A stretch of 64,000 bases of DNA from Mycolicibacterium rufum (GCF_022374875.2 NZ_CP092427.2:3286001-3350000), one strand, 5' to 3'. Shown: positions 37,533-46,607, counted from the first letter of the stretch. The notes: generated by a model from the letters alone, not told the origin. Numbers and translations are program-made.

Positions 37533-38354
37533 ATGAACTCCGGCGGGACGTCCGACGGCCACCCGTTCGTGGTGGCCCATCGCGGCGCCTCCGCCGACCG
37601 GCCCGAGCACACCCGGACCGCGTACGAGCGGGCGCTCGAGGAGGGTGCCGACGCCGTCGAATGCGATGTCCGGCTGACCCGCGACGGCCACCTGGTCTGT
37701 GTGCACGACCGTCGGCTGGACCGGACGTCGACCGGGTCGGGCCTGGTCAGTGAGATGACGCTCGCCCAGCTGCGCGAGCTCGACTACGGCGCCTGGCATC
37801 CGAGCTGGCGCCCGGACGGCAGCCACGGTGACACCGGCCTGCTGACGCTCGACGATCTCGTCTCGCTGGTGCTGGACTGGAACCGGCCGGTCAAGATGTT
37901 CATCGAGACCAAGCACCCGGTGCGCTACGGCGCCCTGGTGGAGAGCAAGGTGCTGGCCCTGCTGCACCGGTACGGCATCGCGTCGCCGGCGTCGGCGGAC
38001 CTGTCCCGTGCCGTGGTGATGTCGTTCTCGGCGGCCGCGGTGTGGCGGGTCCGCCGGGCGGCGCCCCTGCTGCCGACGGTGCTGCTCGGAGAGACTTCTC
38101 GATACCTGGGCGGCGGCGCGGCGACCACGGTCGGCGCGACCGCGGTCGGGCCGTCGATCGCGACGCTGCGCCAGCACCCGGAGCTGGTGGACCGGGCGGC
38201 GGCGCAGGGCCGGGCGCTGTACTGCTGGACCGTCGATCACTACGAGGACGTGCAGTACTGCCGCGACCTCGGCGTGGCGTGGATCGCGACGAATCACCCC
38301 GGCCGCACCAAGGACTGGCTGCAGAACGGGCTGACGGGCGCGGGCCGCGACTGA
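37533..38354 (+). CDS. glpQ1: Glycerophosphodiester phosphodiesterase
   Basis: A 273-residue GDPD-family enzyme with a TIM barrel. The metal and catalytic motif is AHRGASADRPEHTRTAYERA near the N-terminus, with ADAVECDVRLTRDGHLVCVHD containing the second set of acidic and histidine ligands. The later strands FIETKHP and VTAYCWTVD-like (ALYCWTVDHYEDV) complete the barrel. It hydrolyses glycerophosphodiesters to glycerol-3-phosphate and an alcohol. There is no signal peptide, so it is cytosolic. Matches Rv3842c in length and place. In M. tuberculosis the ferritin gene bfrB is nearby; none is present here. Confidence 0.93.
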   Translation: MNSGGTSDGHPFVVAHRGASADRPEHTRTAYERALEEGADAVECDVRLTRDGHLVCVHDRRLDRTSTGSGLVSEMTLAQLRELDYGAWHPSWRPDGSHGDTGLLTLDDLVSLVLDWNRPVKMFIETKHPVRYGALVESKVLALLHRYGIASPASADLSRAVVMSFSAAAVWRVRRAAPLLPTVLLGETSRYLGGGAATTVGATAVGPSIATLRQHPELVDRAAAQGRALYCWTVDHYEDVQYCRDLGVAWIATNHPGRTKDWLQNGLTGAGRD

Positions 38355-38361
38355 ACGGTGC

Positions 38362-39615
38362 CTACGGGTTGGCGGCGTCGAGCACGTCCTGCGGGATCGG
38401 GGTGTCGGAGGCCAGCGCCGAGAACAGCTGCTGCGCAGCGTCGCTGTCCCACACCACGATCGACCCCGACCCGTTCTCGGTGAACTCCCCGATCGGCACG
38501 GTGATGTTCTGCATGTCGCCGCGCAGCGCCCAGCCCAACCGCGCGAGGTCCCAGACGTGGTCGCCGTCGTCGACGGTGACGGTGTCGGCCGCGGCGGTCG
38601 CCATCGGGTACCACCGCAACGGGTTGAGCAGCACCGACGGGCTGACGGCCCGGTGCACGAGAGTGGACATGAACGCGCGCTGGTTGGCCATCCGGTCGAG
38701 GTCCGCGCGCGGGGTGGCGCGGCTGCGGACGAAGCCCAGCGCCTGCCGGCCGTCGATGTGCTGGCAGCCCGCGGGCAGGTCGATGCCGGCCAACGGGTCG
38801 CTGATCGGCTCGGTGGGGCAGACGGTGACGCCGCCGACGGCGTCGACCAGCCCGGCGAAACCGCCGAAACCGATCTCGGCGTAGTGGTCGATCCGCAGCC
38901 CCGTGGCCTCCTCGACGGTCTGGGTCAGCAGGGCGGGGCCGCCCAGCGAGAACGCGGCGTTGATCTTGTCGCTGTCGTAGCCGGGGATGGGGACGTAGGA
39001 GTCGCGGGGGATCGAGACCATGGTGGCCGGGGTGCTCGACCCCAGGCCCGGCAGGTGTACCAGCAGGATCGTGTCGGTGCGGCTGTTCCCCAGGTCGCCG
39101 CCGGTGGTGAGGTCCGCCTGCTGTTCGGGGGTGAGGTCGGAACGGCTGTCGGAGCCGACCAGCAGCCACGTGGTCCCGGCGCCCTGGGCCGGGCGCTCGG
39201 CGTAGTCGGTGAGAGCGGGGACGCGCCGCAGCGACGTGTCGACCCAGACGCCGATGCCCACCACGGCGAGGCACACCACCAGCAGGATCACCGGGATCAG
39301 GCGAAGCCACCGGCGGGCCCGGCGGCGTGTGCGGCGCGGTGCCGGTGCGGGAGGGGGCGGCGCCGGCCGACGGCTGCGGGGCGGCGGGGGCGGTGGTGGT
39401 GCCGGGGAGGGCGGCGGGGGTGCGACCGGCCTGGCCCGCGGAGGCGGGGGTGGCGGCACGCGGCGCGGCGTCGGCGGGTTCGGCGGCCAGGGCGAGCCGG
39501 CGGGACGGTAGCGCGGATCGCGTCGCAGCGACTGCGGCGGCTCCCGGCGAGGCGGGTGGCCTCGCGGCGGCGGCGGTGGAACCGGCCCCGGAACAGGCGG
39601 CCGCTTGTCGGTCAC
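38362..39615 (-). CDS. LytR-CpsA-Psr (LCP) family phosphotransferase
   Basis: A 417-residue type-II membrane protein with a GTG start. The cytosolic N-terminal ~100 residues are almost entirely Pro/Arg, ending in RRTRRRARRW before one transmembrane helix (LIPVILLVVCLAVVGIGVWV). The extracellular LCP domain follows, with SDSRSDLTPEQ, GNSRTDTILLVHL, the key stretch VSIPRDSYVPIPGY and the Arg pair in LGFVRSRATPRADLDRM. LCP enzymes attach arabinogalactan to peptidoglycan in mycobacteria. Which of the paralogues this is needs a tree. It is 7 bp from the convergent glpQ1. Confidence 0.9.
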   Translation of the reverse strand: MTDKRPPVPGPVPPPPPRGHPPRREPPQSLRRDPRYRPAGSPWPPNPPTPRRVPPPPPPRARPVAPPPPSPAPPPPPPPRSRRPAPPPPAPAPRRTRRRARRWLRLIPVILLVVCLAVVGIGVWVDTSLRRVPALTDYAERPAQGAGTTWLLVGSDSRSDLTPEQQADLTTGGDLGNSRTDTILLVHLPGLGSSTPATMVSIPRDSYVPIPGYDSDKINAAFSLGGPALLTQTVEEATGLRIDHYAEIGFGGFAGLVDAVGGVTVCPTEPISDPLAGIDLPAGCQHIDGRQALGFVRSRATPRADLDRMANQRAFMSTLVHRAVSPSVLLNPLRWYPMATAAADTVTVDDGDHVWDLARLGWALRGDMQNITVPIGEFTENGSGSIVVWDSDAAQQLFSALASDTPIPQDVLDAANP

Positions 39616-39624
39616 AGCAAGAAC

Positions 39625-40392
39625 CTACTGCAACCAGCCCAGTCTGCCCGCGAGCAACGAGTATCCGACGAAGGCGACCGCGTCGATGAGCGTGTGCGCG
39701 ATGATCAGCGGCCACAGCCGGCCCGTGCGCTGCCACGCGTAGCCGAACACCAGCCCCATGGCGACGTTGCCCAGCCCCGCGCCGAAACCCTGGTACAGGT
39801 GGTAAGTCCCACGCAGCAGGCTCGAGATCACCAGCGCGAGCCAGGGATTGACCTGCAGCTGACGAAGGCGGGTGAGCAGGAAGCCCACCACGACCACCTC
39901 TTCGGCCCACCCGTTACCGAACGACAGCAGCAGCAGGACCGGGATGCGCCACCAGGTGTCGTTGAGCTCCGCGGGTTCGACAGAGGCGTTGACCCCGAGC
40001 ATGCGGGCGATCTGATAGAGGGCAAGGCCCGGGACCCCGATCAGCAGGGCCAGCCCGACCCCACCGAGAACGTCAGCGCGCCAACGGATTCGGCCGAGCC
40101 CGATCCGCGCGGGCCCGTCGCCACCGCGCCACAGCAGGTACAGCGCGAGCGCGCCCCACGCCAGCAGCTGGAACAGCCCGGCCAGGTTCAGGCCGAGGTC
40201 GATGAGGCTGAACGGCGAGCGGCGGGGGTTGAGCGCCACGGTCTGCCCGGACAGGCCGAGCAGCACGGCCTCGATCAGCCGCAGCAGCGCGGTGTACGCG
40301 CTCAGGGCGAACGTCACCGCCAGCACGACGGCGATCTCCAGGCGCAGGGCGCGGCGCTGCGCCTGGGTCAGCCGGTCGGCGGGCGAGCTCAC
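39625..40392 (-). CDS. CPBP-family intramembrane metalloprotease
   Basis: A 255-residue multi-pass membrane protein of the CPBP (Abi/CAAX) family, start GTG 40392. The active-site motif appears as GWAEEVVVVGFLLTRLRQL (EExxxxxxxLLxR form) near residue 155, with a later histidine segment TYHLYQGFGAGLGNVAMGL and IIAHTLIDAVAF. These residues would chelate zinc within the membrane. Substrates are unknown; relatives process prenylated or bacteriocin peptides. It lies 9 bp upstream of the LCP gene on the same strand and 27 bp after the Rv3839-like gene, so the three may form a leftward transcript. Confidence 0.88.
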   Translation of the reverse strand: MSSPADRLTQAQRRALRLEIAVVLAVTFALSAYTALLRLIEAVLLGLSGQTVALNPRRSPFSLIDLGLNLAGLFQLLAWGALALYLLWRGGDGPARIGLGRIRWRADVLGGVGLALLIGVPGLALYQIARMLGVNASVEPAELNDTWWRIPVLLLLSFGNGWAEEVVVVGFLLTRLRQLQVNPWLALVISSLLRGTYHLYQGFGAGLGNVAMGLVFGYAWQRTGRLWPLIIAHTLIDAVAFVGYSLLAGRLGWLQ

Positions 40393-40418
40393 CGCAGCTA
40401 CGGTAGCGGTGCGCCCGG

Positions 40419-41180
40419 CTACACGCGGCGGGCGCGCAGACCGTTGAGGAACGGGCACCCCATCAGCACCCGGATCGCCCGGCTGAGCCCGGTCACGTCG
40501 TTCACCGGCGCGGCGAACGGCAGGCGCACATCGTGGTCACCGGCATCGGATTCCACCCGCAGCGCCACCCCGTACCGGTCGAGCCCCAGCGGCCGCACCC
40601 GCCCGCGCCGCAGCGTGCCCGGCAGCCGGCTGGCCAGCCGGTCGACGACGTCGCGGTGCTCGGCCTCCAGATGCTGCAGCCAGCCCGACTCCATGGCGCA
40701 GAACGGGTCGGGCCGCGCGGCCAGTAGCGCGCCGACGGCGACGGACTCGGCGCCGGTGGAGTCCGCGGCGACCACCGACTCGATCTCCAGGCGCATCAGC
40801 ACATCCCTGTCCTCCGAATGCACCTGCAGCAGAGCGGGATTCGGGTCGGAGGCGGCGATGAGGTCGAGCAGCGCGGCGACGTCGCGGTCGGGGACGTCGC
40901 GCAGCCGCCCGCGGATCCACACCAGCGAGCGCACGGGTTCACGCAGCGCGATCGGCGCGTAGTCGGTCATCTCCAGCACCGCCTGCACACCGGCCGCGCC
41001 CGCGGACGTGACCGTCGCGGCGAGCCTGCCCGCGGACGGCACCGTGATGGCCATCGACCCGTCGCACAGCAGGTGGTGCATGGGCGTCTCCGCGGGGTCG
41101 ATGCCGTCGACGGCGATCATCGCGCCGCCGGCCCGCGCGCATGCGCTGCGGATCCGCTCGGCGGTGGTCGGTGCAGTCAT
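40419..41180 (-). CDS. DUF2470-domain protein, Rv3839-like, iron-regulated
   Basis: A 253-residue protein with a DUF2470-type C-terminal part and an N-terminal split-barrel-like part. The C-terminal segment CAMESGWLQHLEAEHRDVV begins the DUF2470 domain seen in haem-utilisation and HugZ-type proteins. It may bind haem or flavin, but no haem ligand can be named with confidence. The ATG at 41180 follows AGAAGGGTGACC. An IdeR-type box lies 19 bp upstream, in keeping with Rv3839 being iron-repressed through IdeR in M. tuberculosis. Confidence 0.85.
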   Translation of the reverse strand: MTAPTTAERIRSACARAGGAMIAVDGIDPAETPMHHLLCDGSMAITVPSAGRLAATVTSAGAAGVQAVLEMTDYAPIALREPVRSLVWIRGRLRDVPDRDVAALLDLIAASDPNPALLQVHSEDRDVLMRLEIESVVAADSTGAESVAVGALLAARPDPFCAMESGWLQHLEAEHRDVVDRLASRLPGTLRRGRVRPLGLDRYGVALRVESDAGDHDVRLPFAAPVNDVTGLSRAIRVLMGCPFLNGLRARRV

Positions 41181-41198
41181 CGGGTCACCCTTCTCCTG

Positions 41199-41217
41199 GT
41201 AAGGTGACCCTAACTTA
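41199..41217 (-). promoter_or_regulatory. IdeR/iron-box-like operator
   Basis: On the minus strand the sequence reads TAAGTTAGGGTCACCTTAC. Its core TTAGGGTCACCTTA matches the IdeR consensus half-sites TTAGG and ACCTAA at 11 of 14 positions. It lies between 19 and 37 bp before the Rv3839-like start and also overlaps the divergent region upstream of pheA. IdeR with Fe(II) would repress the leftward gene. Confidence 0.65.
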
Positions 41218-41292
41218 AAAGCGATCGCGCCGGAGCGCAAGGCTTTCCCGCAGCGGAACGGGATTACCACGCCGACCCGATAGGCTGTCGCC

Positions 41293-42213
41293 GTGTCCGG
41301 CATCGCCTATCTCGGTCCCGAAGGGACGTTCACCGAGGCGGCCCTGCGCGCGATCGATTCGAACGGTCTGATTCCCGGACTCGCGGGCGCCGTCAGCCCC
41401 ATCGCCACCGACAGCACGGCCGCCGCGCTGGCCGCGGTCCGGTCCGGTGACGCCGCGTTCGCCTGCGTGCCGATCGAGAACTCCATCGAGGGCTCGGTGC
41501 TGCCGACACTGGACAGCCTCGCCGCCGGTTCGCCGCTGCAGATCTTCGCCGAACTCACCCTCGACGTGGCGTTCACCATCGCGGTCCGCCCGGGCACCGT
41601 CGCCGACGACATCCGGACGGTGGCCGCGTTCCCAGTGGCCGCCGCCCAGGTGCGCCGCTGGCTGGCCGACCATCTGCCCGAAGCCGTTCTGGTTCCGGCA
41701 CATTCGAACGCCGCGGCCGCCACCGAGGTGGCCGACGGCAGGGCCGACGCCGGAGTCAGCACCGCGCTGGCCACCCAGCGCTACGGACTCGAGGCCCTGG
41801 CCGCCGACGTCGTCGACGAGGCCAACGCCCGGACCCGGTTCGTCCTCGTCGGATCGCCCGCCGCGCCACCGAAGCGGACCGGCGCCGACCGCACGTCGGT
41901 GGTACTGCGTCTGGAGAACGTGCCGGGCGCCCTGGTCGCGGCGATGACGGAGTTCTCGATCCGCGACATCGACCTGACCCGCATCGAGTCGCGGCCCACC
42001 CGTATCGAGCTGGGTACCTACATGTTCTTCCTCGACGTCGTCGGCCACATCGACGACGAACCGGTCGCCGAGGCGTTGCGGGCGCTGCACCGTCGCTGCG
42101 CCGATGTGCGATACCTGGGGTCGTGGCCCACCGGCGACGCAGCCGGCACGCCGCCGCCCGCGCTGGACGAGGCGTCGGCGTGGCTGGAGCGGCTGCGGGA
42201 CGGCAGGCCGTGA
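41293..42213 (+). CDS. pheA: Prephenate dehydratase
   Basis: A 306-residue enzyme that converts prephenate to phenylpyruvate for phenylalanine synthesis. The catalytic periplasmic-binding-like domain has AYLGPEGTFTEAALRA at the N-terminus and the conserved VPIENSIEGSV and NARTRFVLVG, which carries the TRF catalytic motif. The ACT regulatory domain occupies the C-terminal ~95 residues, including LENVPGALVAAMTEFSIRDI and the ESRPTR phenylalanine-binding motif, so feedback inhibition by phenylalanine is expected. The GTG start at 41293 and the 4-bp-scale overlap with the following phosphatase gene mirror Rv3838c-Rv3837c. Confidence 0.96.
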   Translation: MSGIAYLGPEGTFTEAALRAIDSNGLIPGLAGAVSPIATDSTAAALAAVRSGDAAFACVPIENSIEGSVLPTLDSLAAGSPLQIFAELTLDVAFTIAVRPGTVADDIRTVAAFPVAAAQVRRWLADHLPEAVLVPAHSNAAAATEVADGRADAGVSTALATQRYGLEALAADVVDEANARTRFVLVGSPAAPPKRTGADRTSVVLRLENVPGALVAAMTEFSIRDIDLTRIESRPTRIELGTYMFFLDVVGHIDDEPVAEALRALHRRCADVRYLGSWPTGDAAGTPPPALDEASAWLERLRDGRP

Positions 42214-42926
42214 GCGGCCGGTTGGTGCTCGTCCGGCACGGACAGACCCACAGCAATGTCGCGCGCCGGCTGGACACCCGGCCGCCCGGCGCCGAGCTGA
42301 CCGATCTCGGCCGGGAACAGGCCCGCGGCTTCGCCGGCACGCTCGCCGAACCGCCCGGGATGATCGCGCACTCGATCGCGACGCGGGCGGTGCAGACCGC
42401 CCAGCAGATCAGCACCGAAATCCAGCGGGTGATCAGCACCGACATCCACGTCGCGCCACGGGGCCCGCACGCGTTCGACGGTCTGCACGAGGTGCAGGTC
42501 GGCGAGTTGGAGGACCGCGCCGACGAGGCGGCCCACGACGAGTTCAACGCGATCTACCGACGCTGGCACGAGGGCGAGCTGAGCGTGGCGCTGCCCGGCG
42601 GGGAGAGCGGCCACCAGGTGCTGGAGCGCTACGTGCCGGTGCTCGACCGGCTGCGGGCGCGCTACCTCGACGACGACGGCTGGCGCGGCGACATCGTGGT
42701 GGTCAGCCACGGCGCGGCGATCAGGCTGGTCTCGGCCGTGCTGACCGACGTCGACCCCGGGTTCGCGATCGACCACCACCTCGCCAACACCGAGTCGGTG
42801 GTGCTGGCGCCGGTCACCGACGGCCGATGGAGCTGCCTGCAGTGGGGCAGGCTGACCCCACCCTTCGGCTCGGAGGCGTCGGTGACGACGGCGGGCGAGG
42901 GGTCGTCAGCCGACCCGATGGGCTGA
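42210..42926 (+). CDS. Histidine phosphatase family protein, Rv3837c-like
   Basis: A 238-residue phosphoglycerate-mutase-like phosphatase. The RHG motif LVRHGQTHSN at residues 7-16 carries the phosphorylated histidine; the acid partner lies in EVQVGELEDRA and the second histidine in VVVSHGAAIRL. The low similarity to true mutases and its pairing with pheA leave the substrate unknown. It begins at a GTG overlapping the pheA stop by 4 bp. Its last 21 bp overlap a convergent Cys-rich gene. Confidence 0.9.
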   Translation: MSGRLVLVRHGQTHSNVARRLDTRPPGAELTDLGREQARGFAGTLAEPPGMIAHSIATRAVQTAQQISTEIQRVISTDIHVAPRGPHAFDGLHEVQVGELEDRADEAAHDEFNAIYRRWHEGELSVALPGGESGHQVLERYVPVLDRLRARYLDDDGWRGDIVVVSHGAAIRLVSAVLTDVDPGFAIDHHLANTESVVLAPVTDGRWSCLQWGRLTPPFGSEASVTTAGEGSSADPMG

Positions 42927-43106
42927 CACCGCGCCGACCTCGTCGCACACACAGCCGACGGCACTGCAGTCCAGATGCATGTCGTGGGCGGCCGGCGGGG
43001 TGAGGCAATCGTCCTCGGTGCACTCGTCGCGGAGGTGGGCGTGGTGGATCAGGGCACCGTGGCAGTGCTCGAGACCCGCCGTGCAGGCACGGCACTGATG
43101 ACTCAT
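42906..43106 (-). CDS. Small Cys/His-rich probable zinc protein
   Basis: A 66-residue protein with eight cysteines and many histidines: CRACTAGLEHCHGALIHH, ECTEDDCLTPPAAHDMH and DCSAVGCVCDE. The paired spacing suggests one or two zinc sites. The ATG at 43106 has only a weak ribosome binding site. The pattern reads like a conserved small actinobacterial family rather than chance, although the 21-bp overlap with the phosphatase end calls for some caution. It lies 59 bp beyond the zincin gene on the same strand. Function unknown. Confidence 0.62.
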   Translation of the reverse strand: MSHQCRACTAGLEHCHGALIHHAHLRDECTEDDCLTPPAAHDMHLDCSAVGCVCDEVGAVSAHRVG

Positions 43107-43165
43107 GACCCGTTCTTAGCACCGATCGCCGACGGGATCGTGGTGCCGCGCGAAGGATGCGCCGC

Positions 43166-43504
43166 TCAGCCCCAGCCGAGTTCGTGCAGCCGGTCGTCGT
43201 CGATGCCGAAGTGGTGGGCGATCTCGTGGATCACCGTGATCGCCACCTCGTCGACGACCTCGGCGTCGCTGTGGCAGATGTCGAGCAGCGCATCGCGATA
43301 GATCGTGATGGTGTCGGGGAGGGCCCCGGCGTACCAGGAGTCGCGCTCGGTCAGCGCGACGCCCTCGTAGAGGCCGAGGAGCTCGGGTTCGTCGGCGTTG
43401 CGGTCGGCGACCAGGATCACCACGTTGTCGATGGCCGCGGCCAGCCCGGCGGGGATGAGGTCCAGGGCGTCACCGACGAGCTCGTCGAACCGCTGCGGAC
43501 TCAT
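43166..43504 (-). CDS. Metallopeptidase of the minimal zincin type, Rv3836-like
   Basis: A 112-residue protein of the short zincin (DUF1025) family. The zinc motif is HEIAHHFGIDDDRLHELGWG at the C-terminus, HExxHxxGxxD, and the N-terminal half contains NVVILVADRNADEPELLGLY. Such proteins are cytosolic, single-domain and of unknown substrate. The ATG at 43504 was chosen over one four codons upstream. It follows the Rv3835-like gene by 16 bp on the same strand, and the small Cys-rich gene comes next. Confidence 0.88.
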   Translation of the reverse strand: MSPQRFDELVGDALDLIPAGLAAAIDNVVILVADRNADEPELLGLYEGVALTERDSWYAGALPDTITIYRDALLDICHSDAEVVDEVAITVIHEIAHHFGIDDDRLHELGWG

Positions 43505-43520
43505 CCGCACGACCACCGGG

Positions 43521-44903
43521 TCAGGTCCCCGGCGGCGGTGGCAGCAGCGGCGCGGGCGGCGGGGGAACGTCGGCGGGCGGCGGCGGCACGTCCGCCGGCG
43601 GAGGCGGGGGCGGCAGCTCCTGAGGTGCGCCGGGCGGGGGCGGCGGCGGCCCGTTGAGGAACGTGTTGCCCTGGGCAGGCGCGCCGTCGGTGGCCGGCGC
43701 CTGTTCGGTGGGCGTCGGCGCGGCCGTCGTCGCCAGCTGCGGCATGTGCTGGGTCTGCTGCCCGCTGCCCTGATCCGAGCTGGACTGCGACGAACCGCTG
43801 CTCGAGCTGCTGGAGCTGCTGCTCGACTGCGACGACGTGTCCGGAACCTGGGGCACGTCGATGGGCGGCAGGTTGAGGCGCTCCTCCGGGATGTCCGGCG
43901 GCGGCACCGGCGGCTGCCCGTTGATCATCAGCGGGCCCTTGGCGCTGTTGAGCAGCGTCGACCATCCGCCGTTGCCGAGCGTGGCGCCGATGCTGCACGA
44001 CACCTGGCGGCTGCCCGCCGACCAGCTCGGCAGCGAGATCGTGCTGTAGATCAGCGTCAGCGTGGTGTTGCGCAGCTGAATCGGCGCCAGATAGGCGTCG
44101 GTCATCTTGGTGCAGGTGTCCTTGATGAACGCGTCCTGGTCGGGCTCGGCCGGGAGCCCGCCGGGGAACTTCTCGGCGAGGTTCACCGCGCCGGTGACCT
44201 CCATCGCGTGCGGCGCCGCGCAGTCGACGGGGATGTCGGTCGGCTGATTGGTCGAGGGGTCGATGCCCAGGCAGGTGCCCGGGGTCCACACCTTCGACTG
44301 GTCGATGTCGGCGACCTTGCCGGAGAACGCGAGCTGCTGGTTGTTCGGGCCGGGCAGCTGCAGACCGCACAGCATCCGGCGCTCGCCGGACTGCTTCCAG
44401 GCCTTGTCGCCCGACCACAGCATGCTGATGGTGAAGCGGCTGTTCGGGTCGAACTTCGCGCCCAGGTAGCGGCGCACCGCCGCGGAGCACTGCTCCTGGC
44501 TGATCTGCTGGATGCGCGCGGTCGACGGCGGCGCCGCGTCGGGCCCGTACTCGCTGCCGGGGAACGTGCGCATGTCCACCGATTCGGCGACCTCGAACCG
44601 GTGCTCGGCGCTGCAGTCGACGATCTCGGCGGCGTCGGGGGTGCGCTCCGGCCAGTTCAGGCAGTCGCCGCTCTTGGCGTGGTCGAAGGTGTCGTTGCCG
44701 CGGGGGCCCAGCGAGATCGAGTTCGCCGTCAGCCCACCGGCCGGATCGGCCTGCGGCAGCGCGGTGATGATGCCGGCGATCAGCAGGCCACCGAGCGCCG
44801 TCAGCAGCAGCGCCCGGCGGGTCGACTCGGCCTGCAGGCTGCGCCACCAACTCGTGGGGCGGGTGTGCGGCTTCTCGGGGGCCGTCTCAGATCCGGAGGA
44901 CAT
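43521..44903 (-). CDS. Septum-formation family membrane protein, Rv3835-like
   Basis: A 460-residue protein. One N-terminal transmembrane helix (ALLLTALGGLLIAGIITAL) follows a 31-residue cytosolic part. The extracellular region has two similar cysteine-containing domains (GDCLNWPERTPDAAEIVDCS with HRFEV, and GTCLGIDPSTNQPTDIPVDC with HAMEV), the DUF4190/septum-formation type repeat. The C-terminal 130 residues are low complexity: a poly-Ser tract (SSSSSSSSSS) and long Pro runs. The Pro tail may span the cell wall. The role in septum formation is a family label. Divergent from serS with 94 bp between. Confidence 0.85.
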   Translation of the reverse strand: MSSGSETAPEKPHTRPTSWWRSLQAESTRRALLLTALGGLLIAGIITALPQADPAGGLTANSISLGPRGNDTFDHAKSGDCLNWPERTPDAAEIVDCSAEHRFEVAESVDMRTFPGSEYGPDAAPPSTARIQQISQEQCSAAVRRYLGAKFDPNSRFTISMLWSGDKAWKQSGERRMLCGLQLPGPNNQQLAFSGKVADIDQSKVWTPGTCLGIDPSTNQPTDIPVDCAAPHAMEVTGAVNLAEKFPGGLPAEPDQDAFIKDTCTKMTDAYLAPIQLRNTTLTLIYSTISLPSWSAGSRQVSCSIGATLGNGGWSTLLNSAKGPLMINGQPPVPPPDIPEERLNLPPIDVPQVPDTSSQSSSSSSSSSSGSSQSSSDQGSGQQTQHMPQLATTAAPTPTEQAPATDGAPAQGNTFLNGPPPPPPGAPQELPPPPPPADVPPPPADVPPPPAPLLPPPPGT

Positions 44904-44997
44904 CGGGATCCATTGTGACAGGCGTGTCAGGCGCTGTGACAAGTGATGCAGCTGTAACGTTATGCGGCTGACGCCGCGGCCCGTAGGGTGGCGCGAT

Positions 44998-46254
44998 GTG
45001 ATCGACCTGAAGGTGCTGCGAGAAGACCCTGATGCGGTGCGTGCGTCCCAGCGCGCCCGGGGAGAGGATCCCGGACTCGTCGACGCGCTGGCCGACGCCG
45101 ACACCGCGCGCCGGGCCGCCATCTCCCGCGCCGACACCCTGCGCGCCGAGCAGAAAACGGCCAGCAAGGCCGTCGGCAAGGCCTCGCCCGACGACCGCCC
45201 CGCCCTGCTGGCCGCAGCCAAGGACCTCGCCGAGCAGGTCCGGGCCGCCGAGGTCGCGCAGGCCGAGGCCGAGCAGGCGTTCGCCGCGGCACACATGGCG
45301 ATCTCCAACGTCATCATCGACGGGGTCCCGGCCGGCGGCGAGGACGCGTTCGTGGTGCTCGACACCGTCGGCGAACCGCCCGTCATCGAGAACCCCAGAG
45401 ACCACCTCGAGCTCGGCGAATCGCTCGGACTGATCGACATGAACCGCGGCGCCAAGGTCTCCGGGTCGCGCTTCTACTTCCTCACCGGCTACGGCGCCCT
45501 GCTGCAGCTGGCCCTGTTCCAGCTCGCGGTGCGCACCGCGACCGAGAACGGGTTCACCCTGGTGATTCCCCCGGTGCTGGTGCGCCCAGAGATCATGGCG
45601 GGCACCGGCTTCCTCGGCGCGCACGCCGACGAGGTGTACCACCTCGCCGAGGACGACCTGTACCTGGTCGGCACGTCGGAGGTGCCGCTGGCCGGCTTCC
45701 ACGCCGACGAGATCCTCGACCTGTCGGGCGGCCCGCGCCGCTACGCCGGCTGGTCGTCGTGTTTCCGGCGCGAGGCGGGCAGTTACGGCAAGGACACCCG
45801 CGGCATCATCCGGGTGCACCAGTTCGACAAGGTCGAGGGCTTCGTCTACTGCAGGCCCGAAGAGGCCGAGGCCGAGCATCAGCGGCTGCTCGGCTGGCAG
45901 CGCCAGATGCTCGCCCACATCGAGGTGCCCTACCGGGTGATCGACATCGCCGCGGGCGACCTGGGCTCCTCGGCGGCGCGCAAGTACGACTGCGAGGCGT
46001 GGGTGCCGACCCAGCAGACCTACCGGGAGCTGACGTCGACGTCGAACTGCACGACGTTCCAGGCGCGCCGGCTCGCGGTGCGCTACCGCGACGACAACGG
46101 CAAGCCCCAGACCGCCGCCACGCTGAACGGCACGCTGGCGACCACGCGCTGGCTCGTCGCGATCCTGGAGAACCACCAGCAGCCCGACGGCAGCGTGCGC
46201 GTCCCGCAGGCGTTGGTGCCCTACGTCGGGGCCGAGGTGCTGACGCCGAACTAG
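44998..46254 (+). CDS. serS: Seryl-tRNA synthetase
   Basis: A 418-residue class-II synthetase that charges tRNA-Ser (and tRNA-Sec where present). The N-terminal two-helix coiled-coil arm spans about residues 30-100. The catalytic core has motif 2 ([21 protein letters not shown]) and motif 3 ([18 protein letters not shown]), with the serine-binding loop [13 protein letters not shown] between. The GTG at 44998 gives the length of Rv3834c (419). The gene ends 4 bp inside the convergent PH-like gene. The upstream gap holds TGTGACA repeats but no clear regulatory element. Confidence 0.97.
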   Translation: MIDLKVLREDPDAVRASQRARGEDPGLVDALADADTARRAAISRADTLRAEQKTASKAVGKASPDDRPALLAAAKDLAEQVRAAEVAQAEAEQAFAAAHMAISNVIIDGVPAGGEDAFVVLDTVGEPPVIENPRDHLELGESLGLIDMNRGAKVSGSRFYFLTGYGALLQLALFQLAVRTATENGFTLVIPPVLVRPEIMAGTGFLGAHADEVYHLAEDDLYLVGTSEVPLAGFHADEILDLSGGPRRYAGWSSCFRREAGSYGKDTRGIIRVHQFDKVEGFVYCRPEEAEAEHQRLLGWQRQMLAHIEVPYRVIDIAAGDLGSSAARKYDCEAWVPTQQTYRELTSTSNCTTFQARRLAVRYRDDNGKPQTAATLNGTLATTRWLVAILENHQQPDGSVRVPQALVPYVGAEVLTPN

Positions 46255-46607
46255 CGGCGGCCCAGCAGCTGGTCGAGCACGTCGATGAACTCGCGAGGGT
46301 GCACCGGCGTGCAGGCCGGCTGCGGGTAGGTGCCGCGGACGTCGAGGGTGATCAGCGTCGACTTCAGCGGCCGGTTCACGTCCAGGGGTAGCCAGCGCCG
46401 GAAGTCGGTGCCCCACAGGCGGAACCGGGACATCAGCAGGCCCAGTGGGGCGACCTGGTAGTCGCGGATGTCGCGCAGCGGGATGATCTTCGACGTACCC
46501 GACGGGAAGTGGTAGCGGCGCAGCGTCAGCGCTTCCCGGTCGAGCTGGATCAGCCCGTCGTCGTAGTACAGGTTCGCGATGCCCACGGTGGGTTCCGGTT
46601 CGGCCAT
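46251..46607 (-). CDS. PH-like hypothetical protein coupled to the MBL-Rieske gene
   Basis: A 118-residue protein beginning [22 protein letters not shown] (trimmed) with alternating strands and a C-terminal helix ([15 protein letters not shown]). The pattern, including [15 protein letters not shown] and WLPLDV, suggests a bacterial pleckstrin-homology-like fold. It starts at the stop of the MBL-Rieske gene (TGATG), so the two are translated together and probably work together. No known function. The 3' end overlaps serS by 4 bp. Confidence 0.75.
   Translation of the reverse strand: MAEPEPTVGIANLYYDDGLIQLDREALTLRRYHFPSGTSKIIPLRDIRDYQVAPLGLLMSRFRLWGTDFRRWLPLDVNRPLKSTLITLDVRGTYPQPACTPVHPREFIDVLDQLLGRR

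Noticed and set aside
38557..40962. 801-codon plus-strand open frame across the LCP, CPBP and Rv3839-like genes
   Set aside because: It spans three well-supported genes on the other strand, including their boundaries, and encodes only Arg/Asp/Gln-rich sequence.
44910..44975. TGTGACA repeats before serS as a CRP-like site
   Set aside because: Only half-sites are present (TGTGA without a properly spaced TCACA), so it does not meet the CRP consensus.
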